A DNA stretch of 64,000 nt from Flavimaribacter sp024343425 (GTDB lineage: Bacteria > Pseudomonadota > Alphaproteobacteria > Rhizobiales > Rhizobiaceae), in assembly GCA_965227645.1 (NCBI GenBank), contig OZ245773.1, forward strand, positions 5,208,001 to 5,272,000, read 5' to 3'. Shown here piece after piece: positions 40,272 through 49,005 of the stretch; the stretch's first letter is position 1, and each line of letters begins with the position of its first letter. Under the pieces are notes generated by a model. It was not told where the DNA came from and did no database searches. It was given only the letters and a program-made list of their open reading frames with translations. Made by a program: the position numbers and the translations under genes.

Positions 40272-41549
40272 CTATCGATAGAGCATCGTCGGCAGCCACA
40301 TGGATATCGATGGAATGAAGGTCAGGAGCAGCAGGACGATCACCAGCGGCGCGAGGAACGGCGCGGTCGCTGTGACGCAGCGCTCGAAAGGCACGGCAGC
40401 GACCTTGGAGAGCACATAAAGGACCATGCCGACCGGCGGTGTCAGAAGGCCAATCATCAGATTGAGGATCATTATGATCCCGAAATGCACCGGATCTATG
40501 CCGAGCGACACGGCTACCGGCAGCAACACGGGCGTCAGGATGGTAATCGCGGCTATGGTTTCCATGAAGCAGCCGATGATCAATATGATCAGCGTGATGA
40601 GCAAAAGCAGCGCAACCTTGTTTTCCGTCACGGCAAGCAGGCCCTGCGAAAAATGCAGCGCGACCTGGTTGGCCGTCAGGATCCAGGCGAAGATCGTCGA
40701 GGCGGCGACGATCAACATGATGGCGGCCGTCGTCTGAACGGTGTCCATTGAAACGCGCAGGATCTTGCGCCAGTTGAGCGTGCGATAGACGGCGACGCCC
40801 AGGAACATGGAATAGGCCACGGCGGCGATCGCAGCTTCGGTCGGCGTGAACAGGCCGCCCATGATGCCGCCGATGATGATGGCCGGCGTCATCAGTGGCA
40901 GGAAAGCGTCTACGAAGCTGCGGGCGAACCGGCCAAAACGAAAGCCCATGTCGCGCGGGTAGTTCCGGCGGCGAGAATACCAGGCGACCATGATCATCAG
41001 GGACAGGGCCATCATCAGTCCCGGCAACAGGCCGGCGGTGAACAATTGACCGATCGAGGTGTCGGCGAGCACGCCGTAGATCACCAGCGGAAGCGAAGGC
41101 GGAATGATCGGGCCGATGGTGGAAGAGGCGGCGGTGATGCCGACCGCAAAGTCCGTGTCGTAGCCGGCGTCGCGCATCGCCTTGATCTCGATATTGCCGA
41201 GACCGCCCGCGTCGGCGACGGCGGCGCCCGACATGCCGGCGAAGATCACGCTGGCGCCGACATTGACGTGTCCCAGTCCGCCATGCATCCAGCCGACCGT
41301 CGCCCGCGCGAAGTTGAAGATCCTTGTGGTGATGCCGGCGGTGTTCATCAGGTTGCCGGCCAGGATGAAGAACGGCACGGCGATCAGCGGAAACGAGTTG
41401 ATGCCGTTGACCATGTTGGCGAGCACGATCATCGGCGGCATGCCGTTGGTGGCGACGAAGGCGAGCGAGGCGAGGGCCAGCGCCGCCGCGACCGGCACGC
41501 CGATGATCATCAGCGCGAAAAGCAGACCGATCATGAGCAGAATCGACAT
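40272..41549 (-). CDS. TRAP transporter large permease (DctM type)
   Basis: A 425-residue membrane protein with about 12-13 hydrophobic segments. The family motifs are clear: PVAAALALASLAFV at the start, AVPFFILAGNLMNTAGI near 60, the SAAVADAGGLGNIEIKAMRDAGYD segment near 130, and GLLTPPVGMVLYVL near 370. It is the last gene of the three-gene TRAP unit. It imports a carboxylate using the sodium gradient; the neighbouring kduI and kduD point to a hexuronate or unsaturated uronide product. Confidence 0.93.
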   Translation of the reverse strand: MSILLMIGLLFALMIIGVPVAAALALASLAFVATNGMPPMIVLANMVNGINSFPLIAVPFFILAGNLMNTAGITTRIFNFARATVGWMHGGLGHVNVGASVIFAGMSGAAVADAGGLGNIEIKAMRDAGYDTDFAVGITAASSTIGPIIPPSLPLVIYGVLADTSIGQLFTAGLLPGLMMALSLMIMVAWYSRRRNYPRDMGFRFGRFARSFVDAFLPLMTPAIIIGGIMGGLFTPTEAAIAAVAYSMFLGVAVYRTLNWRKILRVSMDTVQTTAAIMLIVAASTIFAWILTANQVALHFSQGLLAVTENKVALLLLITLIILIIGCFMETIAAITILTPVLLPVAVSLGIDPVHFGIIMILNLMIGLLTPPVGMVLYVLSKVAAVPFERCVTATAPFLAPLVIVLLLLTFIPSISMWLPTMLYR

Positions 41550-41556
41550 GGGGGCT

Positions 41557-42129
41557 CTAATCCGTGGTGAGGTGCTGATCGAGATCGGCGATGAGGTCTT
41601 CCGGCTTCTGGCGGACCTTGCGCCAAAGCAGGATCGCCGAATAGACGGTCATTGCGGCGAGCGCCGCCACGCAGATGGCGTAGATCCAGGCTTTCGGCAC
41701 CGGCAGCGTCACCATCTTCTGACGGGTCTTGTTGATCAGCGTGACTCCGATGACCGTCAATGCGCCATAGAGAGCGAACGTGATGAGTTCGGCGACGACG
41801 GCCATCGCCTTGCCATAGGCGGACGGAACCATGCGGATAAAGAACTCGAGCGCGATATGTCCGCCGCGCCGCACCGCGCTGATTGATCCCAGAAAGCAGA
41901 CCAGGATTAGCAGGTAGCGGGCCACCTCCTCGGTCCAGGCGAGCGAATCGTTGAGCACATAGCGGGTGAAGAACTGCAGAAAGACGACGACCGCCAGGAC
42001 CCAGAAAACGACGATCGCCGGAATGTCGATCCACTGGATGTCGGATATCGAAGTCTCTCGGTCCTCGATGACGATGTCGACGGGCGCATCCTGTTCGCGC
42101 CCGTCGGACTTTCCTGTCTCTGTGTTCAT
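41557..42129 (-). CDS. TRAP transporter small permease (DctQ type)
   Basis: A 190-residue protein with four hydrophobic segments (about 38-58, 75-95, 110-130 and 148-168) and the family motif TEEVARYLLILVCFLGS. It ends seven bases before dctM and begins 28 bases after dctP, all on the reverse strand. It stabilises or assists the large permease. Confidence 0.9.
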   Translation of the reverse strand: MNTETGKSDGREQDAPVDIVIEDRETSISDIQWIDIPAIVVFWVLAVVVFLQFFTRYVLNDSLAWTEEVARYLLILVCFLGSISAVRRGGHIALEFFIRMVPSAYGKAMAVVAELITFALYGALTVIGVTLINKTRQKMVTLPVPKAWIYAICVAALAAMTVYSAILLWRKVRQKPEDLIADLDQHLTTD

Positions 42130-42157
42130 TGTGCTCCCCGCCGCAACAGCAATGAAG

Positions 42158-43135
42158 TCAGTTGGCGAGCGCCTGCATGCGCTCGAAATGGCTCTTTTCG
42201 TAAGGGACCTTCGATTCGTCCGTCAGGATAGGATAGACGGCGTCCTGGAAAGCCTGCTTGTCGACTTCGTTGACCTGGATGCCTTCGTCGCGAAACCACT
42301 GGACCAGATCAGTCTCGGCCTGGTTGATCTCCTCGGCGCACATGGCCGCTGCTTCCTTCATGGCGGCTTCGACCGTCCCGGCGTCGTCGCCGATCTTGCC
42401 CATCGCCGTATCCGACACGATGATGATCAGCGAATTGCCGATATGGCCGGTCAGGTTGATGTTCGACTGCACTTCGTAGAACTTCTTGAACTTGATCGTC
42501 GGAAGCGGATTTTCCTGCGCGTCGACCACGCCCTGCTGCAGGGCGAGATAGACCTCGGCGAAGGCGATCGGCGTCGGATTGGCGCCCACGGCGTTGGGGA
42601 ACATGACCATGACCGGAGAATCCGGCACGCGGATCTTCAGCCCCTTCATGTCGTCGGGCTTCATGATCGGAAATTTCGACGTCACGTGGCGATAGCCGTA
42701 CCAGGTGATCGCCATGACGGTGTGGCCGGTGGCGTCCTTGTAGCCAGCGGCCAGATCCGTGAACAGGTCGCTGTCGCGATAGGCTTTCCAGTGATCGTAG
42801 TTCTTCAGCATGAAGGGATAGTCGGAAATGGCGATCGGTCCGTAGTCGCGTTCGGCGAAATTCGGTCCGGTGTAGATGATGTCGACGGAGCCGATGGTCA
42901 GGCCCTCGTTGATGTCGGATTCGTTTCCGAGCTGCGAGGCCGGAAATACGTTGATATTGACCCGTCCGTCCGTTTTCTTGCCGATTTCGTCGGCTGCCCA
43001 CAGGGCGCATTTGTGATAGGACGAGCCTTCCTCGTAGACATGCGCCCACTTAAGATCGACAGCATGGGCAACGCCAAGCGCGGCAAAAAGCGACGCCGCA
43101 GCCAGCACAGCCGGCCTCAACAGTTTCGCAATCAT
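42158..43135 (-). CDS. TRAP transporter substrate-binding protein (DctP type)
   Basis: A 325-residue periplasmic binding protein. The ATG at 43135 is the better of two adjacent ATGs after GGGAGG. The signal peptide is MIAKLLRPAVLAAASLFAALGVAHA. The mature protein has the DctP layout, with LKIRVPDSPVMVMFPNAVGANPTPIAFAEVYLALQQGVVDAQENP, where the Arg of LKIRVP contacts the carboxylate of the substrate. It should deliver a uronate or unsaturated oligouronide, given the kduI/kduD genes transcribed divergently next to it. Confidence 0.92.
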   Translation of the reverse strand: MIAKLLRPAVLAAASLFAALGVAHAVDLKWAHVYEEGSSYHKCALWAADEIGKKTDGRVNINVFPASQLGNESDINEGLTIGSVDIIYTGPNFAERDYGPIAISDYPFMLKNYDHWKAYRDSDLFTDLAAGYKDATGHTVMAITWYGYRHVTSKFPIMKPDDMKGLKIRVPDSPVMVMFPNAVGANPTPIAFAEVYLALQQGVVDAQENPLPTIKFKKFYEVQSNINLTGHIGNSLIIIVSDTAMGKIGDDAGTVEAAMKEAAAMCAEEINQAETDLVQWFRDEGIQVNEVDKQAFQDAVYPILTDESKVPYEKSHFERMQALAN

Positions 43136-43195
43136 CATTTCCTCCCTTGTCCGGCCCGCGGGTTCCTCCACCGTTGGGCAGGTGATGAAAATTAA

Positions 43196-43225
43196 CTGGT
43201 ATACAAGATATATTAGATATACTAG
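43196..43225. promoter_or_regulatory. candidate GntR/FCD operator in the TRAP-kdu divergent region
   Basis: CTGGTATAC (43196-43204) and ATATACTAG (43217-43225) form an inverted repeat matching at 7 of 9 positions with a 12-base AT-rich spacer. Each arm contains the GTATAC/TATAC core seen in many FCD-GntR operators. It lies between the TRAP operon and the GntR gene, about 60-85 bases from each start. Confidence 0.5.
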
Positions 43226-43308
43226 ATTGAAGGGAGGCGCAAGAGGCGTCCTGATGACGCACGTCATAATTGTGCGTGAAGCGGAATCGAGAGAGATACA
43301 GGCAGGCG

Positions 43309-44106
43309 ATGGCAGAGACGCAAACGGATGCGGTTTCGGAGAACCGGATGAAACGGAAGCCGAGGGCCGCCAATGCGCCGCCGGCTGCGAGTTCCGGGAT
43401 GCGGGTGCGCAGCGCCGCCAAGACCTCCGACATTGTCTATCGCGATCTGCACAAGGCCATCGTCACCATGGAGCTCGCGCCGGGCGCTCCGGTTCTGGAA
43501 CGCAAGCTGACCGAGCAGTATGGCGTCAGCCGGACGCCGGTCCGAGAAGCCGTGCTTCGGCTCGTCGAGGACGGTCTGGTGGAAGTGGCGCCGAAATCCG
43601 GGACCTTCGTTGCGCGCATACCGCTTTCGGTCGTTCGCGAGGCGCTGGTCGCGCGGCGGGCGCTTGAGGAAGTCACAGTGCGCGCTGCGACCGAACTTTC
43701 CAGCGAAAGCCAGATCATGCAGATGCGGGCTATCATCCAGCAACAGCAGGAGATGGCCGACGCCGGCGACGAGGAGGCGTTCCACCAGGCCGACGACAAG
43801 TTTCACGCCAGCATCGCGGCGGCCGCGCGATATCCAGGAATCTGGAAAATGATCCAGCAGGTTCGAATCCAGGTCGAACGCTACCGGCGTCTGACGTTGC
43901 CTCAAAACGGACGCATGCCGATGGTCGTGAAAGAACACACGGCGGTCCTCGACGCCATGGCCGCGCGCGACGCCGACGCCGCCGTCGCCCGGATGAACGA
44001 ACATCTCGACAAGCTGCAACTCGACATTTCGATCTTCCGGGATTTATGGCCGGATTATTTCGCGATCGATCCGTCGCTCGATGAAAAACTATTTGCCGGC
44101 AAATAA
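43309..44106 (+). CDS. GntR-family regulator, FadR/FCD type
   Basis: A 265-residue regulator starting at ATG 43309. The winged helix-turn-helix lies around residues 42-105 (IVYRDLHKAIVTMELAPGAPVLERKLTEQYGVSRTPVREAVLRLVEDGLVEV), and the C-terminal FCD ligand domain has HQADDKFHASIAAAARYPGIW with the metal-binding His/Asp and EHTAVLDAMAARDADAA. About 35 extra basic N-terminal residues precede it. It is divergent from the TRAP operon and directly upstream of kduI-kduD, so it probably represses both in the absence of a uronate intermediate. Confidence 0.92.
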   Translation: MAETQTDAVSENRMKRKPRAANAPPAASSGMRVRSAAKTSDIVYRDLHKAIVTMELAPGAPVLERKLTEQYGVSRTPVREAVLRLVEDGLVEVAPKSGTFVARIPLSVVREALVARRALEEVTVRAATELSSESQIMQMRAIIQQQQEMADAGDEEAFHQADDKFHASIAAAARYPGIWKMIQQVRIQVERYRRLTLPQNGRMPMVVKEHTAVLDAMAARDADAAVARMNEHLDKLQLDISIFRDLWPDYFAIDPSLDEKLFAGK

Positions 44107-44132
44107 AATCAATAATCCATGGGGAGGATATC

Positions 44133-44969
44133 ATGACCATGCCAGTGAGACAGGCGATCAGCCCGGTCGAGGCGCGCGGATTCGATACGCAGGAACTCAG
44201 GCAAAATTTCCTGATTGAATCGATATTTACGCCCGGCCGGATCGGATTGACCTACAGCCATCTCGACCGGACGATCGTCGGAGGCGCTGCGCCCCTGGAC
44301 GGGGACCTTGTTCTGGCGACCGAAAAACAGGTCGGCTCGGATCCGTTCCTGGCGCGCCGTGAGATGGGGGTCTTCAATATTGGCGGCGCCGGAGAGGTGG
44401 TGATCGACGGAGAGGCGATGATCGCCGAAAGCACAGACTGCGTCTACGTTCCGGCGGGAACCGGCGATGTCCGCTTTCGCAGCCGCAGCAGCGACGACCC
44501 GGCCAAATTCTATCTGGTGTCGACGCCCGCGCACACGGCGCATCCGGCGCGGCGCATCACCGCCGAAGACGCCAATCGTCTTGATCTTGGAACGCAGTCC
44601 GACGCCAACAAACGAATACTGCGGCAGTATATTCACCCGGATATCTGCCAAACCTGCCAACTGGTGATGGGCATGACCGTGATCGAAGACGGCAGCGTCT
44701 GGAACACCATGCCCTGTCACACACACGACCGGCGCACCGAATTGTATCTCTATTTCGATATGGCGCCGCAGACGCGGGTCTTTCATTTCATGGGCGAACC
44801 GGACGAAACCCGTCATCTCGTGGTCGCCAACGAACAGGCGATCCTGTCGCCGGGATGGTCGATCCATTGTGGCGCGGGCACCGGACGATACGCGTTCATC
44901 TGGTCGATGGCCGGGGACAACCAGGATTTCGATGACATGGATTTCGTCGCCATGGAGGATCTGCGGTGA
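44133..44969 (+). CDS. kduI: 5-keto-4-deoxyuronate isomerase KduI
   Basis: A 278-residue cupin isomerase of the usual length. Zinc ligands are in MPCHTHDRRTELYLYFD (two His and a Glu) and a later His in SPGWSIHCGAG. LTYSHLDRTIVGGAAP and GAGEVVIDGE are family landmarks. It converts 5-keto-4-deoxyuronate to 3-deoxy-D-glycero-2,5-hexodiulosonate in the cytoplasm, the step after unsaturated oligouronides are cleaved. It overlaps kduD by ATGA and follows the regulator by 26 bases, with GGGAGG before its ATG. Confidence 0.94.
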   Translation: MTMPVRQAISPVEARGFDTQELRQNFLIESIFTPGRIGLTYSHLDRTIVGGAAPLDGDLVLATEKQVGSDPFLARREMGVFNIGGAGEVVIDGEAMIAESTDCVYVPAGTGDVRFRSRSSDDPAKFYLVSTPAHTAHPARRITAEDANRLDLGTQSDANKRILRQYIHPDICQTCQLVMGMTVIEDGSVWNTMPCHTHDRRTELYLYFDMAPQTRVFHFMGEPDETRHLVVANEQAILSPGWSIHCGAGTGRYAFIWSMAGDNQDFDDMDFVAMEDLR

Positions 44970-45724
44970 GCATCGGACCGGAGGATTTCCGTCTCGACGG
45001 CAAGGTCGCGATCGTCACCGGCGCGAATACCGGCATCGGTCAGGCGATCGCCGCAGCTCTCGCGGGATCGGGGGCGAAAGTGGCCGCGGTCGGACGTTCG
45101 CCAATGGACGAAACGGCGGCGATGATCGGCAATGGCGCCATGATCGAAATTCGCGCCGATCTGTCGACGACGGCGGACCACGGCCGCATTGTCGAAGAGA
45201 CAGTCGCCTGGGGCGGCGGCGTGGACATCCTCGTCAACAACGCCGGCGTCATCCGTCGTCGCGACGCGATCGATTTTACAGAAGACGACTGGGATGTTGT
45301 CATCGACACCAATCTGAAATCCGCTTTCTTCCTGTCGCAGGCGGCGGCCCGGCGGATGATCCCCAATGGCGGCGGCAAGATCGTCAACATCGCCTCGCTG
45401 CTCTCCTTTCAGGGCGGGATCCGCATCGCCTCCTACACGGCGTCCAAAAGCGGTCTTGCCGGCATGACGCGCCTGCTCGCCTGCGAGTGGGCCGGCAAAG
45501 GGATCAACGTCAACGCCATCGCGCCCGGCTATGTGGTCACCAACAACACGCAGGCGCTTCGGGATGACCCCGATCGTTCGCAGGCAATCCTTGACCGCAT
45601 TCCCGCCGGGCGGTGGGCAACGCCGGACGATATCGCAGGCGCGGCCGTGTTTCTGTCCTCCCGGGCGGCGGACTACGTCCACGGTTCGGTTTTGCCGGTC
45701 GATGGCGGCTGGCTTGCGCGTTAG
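44966..45724 (+). CDS. kduD: 2-dehydro-3-deoxy-D-gluconate 5-dehydrogenase KduD (SDR family)
   Basis: A 252-residue short-chain dehydrogenase. The cofactor motif is TGANTGIGQAI near residue 18, the NNAG motif is in VDILVNNAGV, and the catalytic Ser-Tyr-Lys comes from IASLLS and SYTASKSG. The family-typical INVNAIAPGYVVTNNTQALRDD follows and it ends with DGGWLAR. It reduces the KduI product to 2-keto-3-deoxygluconate. It begins inside the kduI stop codon. No later pathway genes (kdgK, kdgA) are in this window. Confidence 0.93.
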   Translation: MSIGPEDFRLDGKVAIVTGANTGIGQAIAAALAGSGAKVAAVGRSPMDETAAMIGNGAMIEIRADLSTTADHGRIVEETVAWGGGVDILVNNAGVIRRRDAIDFTEDDWDVVIDTNLKSAFFLSQAAARRMIPNGGGKIVNIASLLSFQGGIRIASYTASKSGLAGMTRLLACEWAGKGINVNAIAPGYVVTNNTQALRDDPDRSQAILDRIPAGRWATPDDIAGAAVFLSSRAADYVHGSVLPVDGGWLAR

Positions 45725-45742
45725 ATCCCGTATTGGCGATCG

Positions 45743-45770
45743 CAGAGCCGCCGTGGCGCCTCCGGCTCTG
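45743..45770 (+). terminator. stem-loop downstream of kduD
   Basis: CAGAGCCG (45743-45750) pairs exactly with CGGCTCTG (45763-45770) across a 12-base loop, 18 bases beyond the kduD stop. Only a weak T-run (GATTTTG) follows, so it is a moderate terminator candidate. Confidence 0.45.
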
Positions 45771-45906
45771 GCTGGCTGTCTGATTTTGTAGCGCAAACAG
45801 AATGCCGGGCCGCAGAGAGCCGATCTATCCCGGACATGCGAGCTGGACGCCGGTCTGCCGCCAGGCGCCTGCCGAGACGAAAGCCCGGCGGCCTGGCGGG
45901 TAAGGG

Positions 45907-46776
45907 CTACTCGGCTTCACCTTCCGCCGGGCCGGGGAACGGGCCCATGCAGCCAGTCTTGTTCTCCGACTGGATGACGTGATTGTAGAGCTGCGCGACC
46001 CATTGCTTGCCTTCGAGCGTTTGCTCCAGGTAGTTCAGCGCCGGGCCGATATAGGGCTGCACCTTGGACCAGAAGAATTGCGGATAGCGCTCGACCATGT
46101 CCATGGGCGAGGTGTAGCCCAGCATTTCGGTGACTCCGAGTTCAGTGAACTCGTAATAGAGAGCGTTGATCTTGCGGTGATAATAGGGGTCGGCCATCTG
46201 GCCGATCAGATCGGCGGCCCGCACCAGCGCCGGCTCCGTATCGGTTTTGAGATAGTCGGGATCGTCAGGCACGGGAAACCGCGTGCATTCTATGGCGCGG
46301 GCGATGCGTTCGTGGTCGATCAGCTCGACATTTGCAAAGCGCTCCCGGACGAAGATCTTGCCGCGATCGACATGAAAGGGCGCCAGGCTGGCGTCGGACG
46401 CGCCGCGCTGGGGCATGATCGTGTCGCCCTTTTCGTTGATCACCACGGTGCACGGGCCATCGCCCTCGCAGATCCCGCGGGTGTAGCCGATATCGTGCAT
46501 CAGCAAGGCGAGTATGTAGTGGGCCCAGTCTTCAGGCTCCAGGGAAGCCGTCAGCAGGCGGCCTTCAATGATCTGCTGGCCAACCAGCGTGACCATGATC
46601 GTGTGCTCTGTATTGTGGTAGAGCGCGTCGGAATTGTTGAGGCGCTCGAGCGCCAGACGGGCCACGTTTCCGATGATTGGGCCAAACGCCGGCTTCCGTC
46701 CCGAAAAAAAACGCAGATAGGTATCGGTCAGATGGTCGGCGAAAGTGGATGCGACGACTGTGGATGGATTGTACAT
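45907..46776 (-). CDS. HD-domain metal-dependent phosphohydrolase
   Basis: A 289-residue soluble protein. YHNTEHTIMVTLVGQQI gives the first metal His near residue 54, and LLMHDIGYTRG near 95 gives the HD pair; VDRGKIFVRERF and DLIGQMADPYYHRKI later supply further metal ligands. HD proteins of this layout hydrolyse nucleotides or phosphoesters; the exact substrate cannot be told. It converges with the kdu operon and stands alone. No signal peptide or GAF/PAS sensor is present. Confidence 0.85.
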   Translation of the reverse strand: MYNPSTVVASTFADHLTDTYLRFFSGRKPAFGPIIGNVARLALERLNNSDALYHNTEHTIMVTLVGQQIIEGRLLTASLEPEDWAHYILALLMHDIGYTRGICEGDGPCTVVINEKGDTIMPQRGASDASLAPFHVDRGKIFVRERFANVELIDHERIARAIECTRFPVPDDPDYLKTDTEPALVRAADLIGQMADPYYHRKINALYYEFTELGVTEMLGYTSPMDMVERYPQFFWSKVQPYIGPALNYLEQTLEGKQWVAQLYNHVIQSENKTGCMGPFPGPAEGEAE

Positions 46777-47497
46777 GCCCGGATTCAGTCACTCCGTTTG
46801 CCCGATGCCGGAGACTAGTGCTGCGGATCTGACATTGGTTGGTAGTTGTGTTTTCTCATCATCAAATGTCAAATCCAGGCGGCACACCAGAAACTCTGCT
46901 CGGCCCGTGTTCTTGTCGGCGCCAAAGCCCGTTCTTTGTCAGCCACAAGGGACACAAACCTCGGCGAAGGAACACTAGCGCCAATCAGCGCGGATGGTAA
47001 AGTCCCGGAACGACGACATGCTGCAAGAGGTCGCCAAACCTGCCTGCTTTTCATGCCGATGCGCCCATTGAATCGTCTTGTCGAACAGGGCGTTGAAGCG
47101 CGGATGCTCCATCGGTCTTCGATGTCGCGCACGGCCCTTGTTTCCGGCCCTCCGGCGTCGAGAAGCGCCTCCAGGGTCATCGCTGGCGCTCCGAATTCCG
47201 CAACCCGGGTTTGCGGCATGGCGTCTCCTCCTCGTCCGAAAGCGGGCTTTGCCGATGCTTTCGGTCAATCACAGGTAGGATTTAAATCGGAAAAATCAAC
47301 CTCTTGCGAGAAGCCCGTCAGGACCGGGAACGCCGCCGTCATTCGCCAACGGGTGAGATAGGCGAATGGCGCCAGGCCCGCGGTTTGCGCCGATGGTGGG
47401 CGTCTGGCGATCTCCGGATCGAGGGAGGCGCTATGCACCAGTCTCTTCACGGGAGCGCCACGACGACAAGGGCGATCCGTCTCGCCAATGCCTCCGT
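46777..47497. other. gene-poor stretch with decayed coding traces
   Basis: 720 bases without an intact gene. Reverse-strand frames carry protein-like fragments that jump frames: near 47340-47440 the segment PFAYLTRWRMT resembles the second helix-turn-helix of AraC-family regulators and is preceded by DPEIAR, which is also typical; elsewhere HPRFNALFDKTIQWAHRHEKQ looks coding but unplaceable. This is best read as a pseudogene graveyard. Confidence 0.4.
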
Positions 47498-48589
47498 TCA
47501 TGCTGCAAGCGGACTATAGGTCAGATCGGGGTAGCCGAAGGCTTGTGGTCCAACCACTTGCAACGCCCTTGACGACTTCATCAAAGGGTGGGCCGGCATT
47601 CCGATGACTGCGACACGCTGGCCGTAGCGCAGCATCTCCGTTGTAATGGGTTCGCCGCTGTCGATCTCCAGGTTCATGATCAGGTCCGGCACCATGATGG
47701 CAGGCTCGCCGTCGATCCACAGAACGAGATTCTCGTTCTGGATGGCGATGCGCGCCTCCGATCCCGACCACTGGTCGAATCCCGAGAGGAGTGCATGTCC
47801 GCGGGCGAAACCGCCCGTCAGCTCGCGCCGGACATCAGTGATCTTGCCCGTGAAGAATATCTTGCCGCCGGTAAGATCGATGATGCGTTCAATGACATTG
47901 AGACGCCTCGCCCTCGCGTCGAGAACGGTCTCGCCAATCCTGAGGGCAAGCGTAACCGTATCGGGCACCGCTGTCTGCCGCACGACCGCCATCGACAGCG
48001 GCGCTCCGGCGGCGCCTGCTCCGCCGCCCATATCGACGGCCACCGAGCGCGCGAAACGTTCCAGCCAATAGGCGTCGACCAGTTCCCTGAAAAGGACGAC
48101 ATTGCCCTTGTCGTCGGCAAGGGCTGTCAGGGAAGCCTCCGGACCATAGATCGAGAAGGTCGTCATCTGCACTTCGGGAAAGGCGCGCCCCATTCCGTCG
48201 CCGTCGATCACCGGCAGTCCTGCCTGGGCTGCGGTGATGATGGGCGCCATGGCGTTGGCGCCGCCGATTTCGGCTGCGATCAGCGCCGACATTCCGACGC
48301 CCGCCGCCTCCTCAATGGCGCGCAGCGCGCGGAAACATTCCCGGCCCTCCGATATCTTCTCGACGCCCACCACGGGCGCGCCGATGCCGCCGACCCGGCC
48401 GACCCAGGCTTCGTCGGGGAGTTCGTCCAGCGGCGTGATGCGGACCTCGGCGCCATTTCTGATCATCTCGCGGGCGCGCAACATGCCGATATAGGGGTTG
48501 CCGCCGCCGCCGGTTCCCAGCAGGGCTGCGCCGATCGACAGCGGAAGCAGATCAGATTCTTTGAGGAAATAACCCTTGTCAGTCGCCAT
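47498..48589 (-). CDS. DUF917-family protein
   Basis: A 363-residue protein with the DUF917 signature: LLGTGGGGNPYIGMLRA near residue 20, then GGIGAPVVGVEKIS, a central EIGGANAMAPI and GLPVIDGDGMGRAFPE, and later TGKITDVRRE. Members are often found near hydantoinase, amidase or peptide-transport genes and are suspected to act on cyclic amides; no activity is proven by sequence. The start at 48589 has AGAGG eight bases upstream and lies 32 bases after the end of the PPOX remnant, so it belongs to the leftward peptide/GGT operon. Confidence 0.85.
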   Translation of the reverse strand: MATDKGYFLKESDLLPLSIGAALLGTGGGGNPYIGMLRAREMIRNGAEVRITPLDELPDEAWVGRVGGIGAPVVGVEKISEGRECFRALRAIEEAAGVGMSALIAAEIGGANAMAPIITAAQAGLPVIDGDGMGRAFPEVQMTTFSIYGPEASLTALADDKGNVVLFRELVDAYWLERFARSVAVDMGGGAGAAGAPLSMAVVRQTAVPDTVTLALRIGETVLDARARRLNVIERIIDLTGGKIFFTGKITDVRRELTGGFARGHALLSGFDQWSGSEARIAIQNENLVLWIDGEPAIMVPDLIMNLEIDSGEPITTEMLRYGQRVAVIGMPAHPLMKSSRALQVVGPQAFGYPDLTYSPLAA

Positions 48590-48621
48590 TGACCGCGCCT
48601 CTTTCTTGGCTGTCACACACT

Positions 48622-49005
48622 TCACCACATCGATTTCCGATAACCTTCGGCCAGATTCTCATCCAGTTCCTCTCCGCTTTGGGCCAGAGCGAGTTGATCG
48701 CTCATGATCTGGCCGAGCGTCGGCGTTTCCGACCGGTCGGGCCATGTGTCGAGACGATTGTTGCCGGGTCGGTCCGGTATGGCGATGGTCGTGTCGTCCA
48801 GCACCTTCACAAAACCCGGCTTGTCGCCCCTTGGAGTCGTATCGGCGTTGCCCTCGGCGTCTTGCGATCCCATTACGAGAAAGGGGCTCCTTGAAAGGAA
48901 ACCTTTTGCATGCGGGTCGAGCTTTTTCAGCTCCTTGAGCACTGCCCCGCCTTTTGCCTCGCGATAAACTGTTCTCAATTCTTCCCGGGTCTCGATAAAT
49001 TTCAT
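48622..49005 (-). pseudogene. internally deleted pyridoxamine-5'-phosphate-oxidase-family flavoprotein
   Basis: 127 codons that start like a PPOX-type flavoprotein of the MSMEG_1061 group (HAKGFLSRSPFLVMGSQDAEGNADTTPRGDKPGFVKVLDDTTIAIPDRPGNNRLDT) and then jump directly to that group's C-terminal segment (PDRSETPTLGQIMSDQ). Full-length members are roughly 200 residues, so about 80 middle residues, including the flavin-contacting core after NNRLDT, are missing without a frameshift. The reading frame is kept, which may simply be chance. It overlaps the upstream ATPase gene by ATGA and thus sits inside the operon. Probably non-functional. Confidence 0.7.

Noticed and set aside
45743..45790. Strong rho-independent terminator after kduD
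   Set aside because: The stem is perfect, but the T-run is poor and the loop long, so it was kept only as a moderate candidate.
46869..47219. 116-codon reverse frame as a real gene
   Set aside because: Protein-like only at the start, then Arg/Ser-rich shadow sequence; overlapping frames share the traces, so decay is the better reading.
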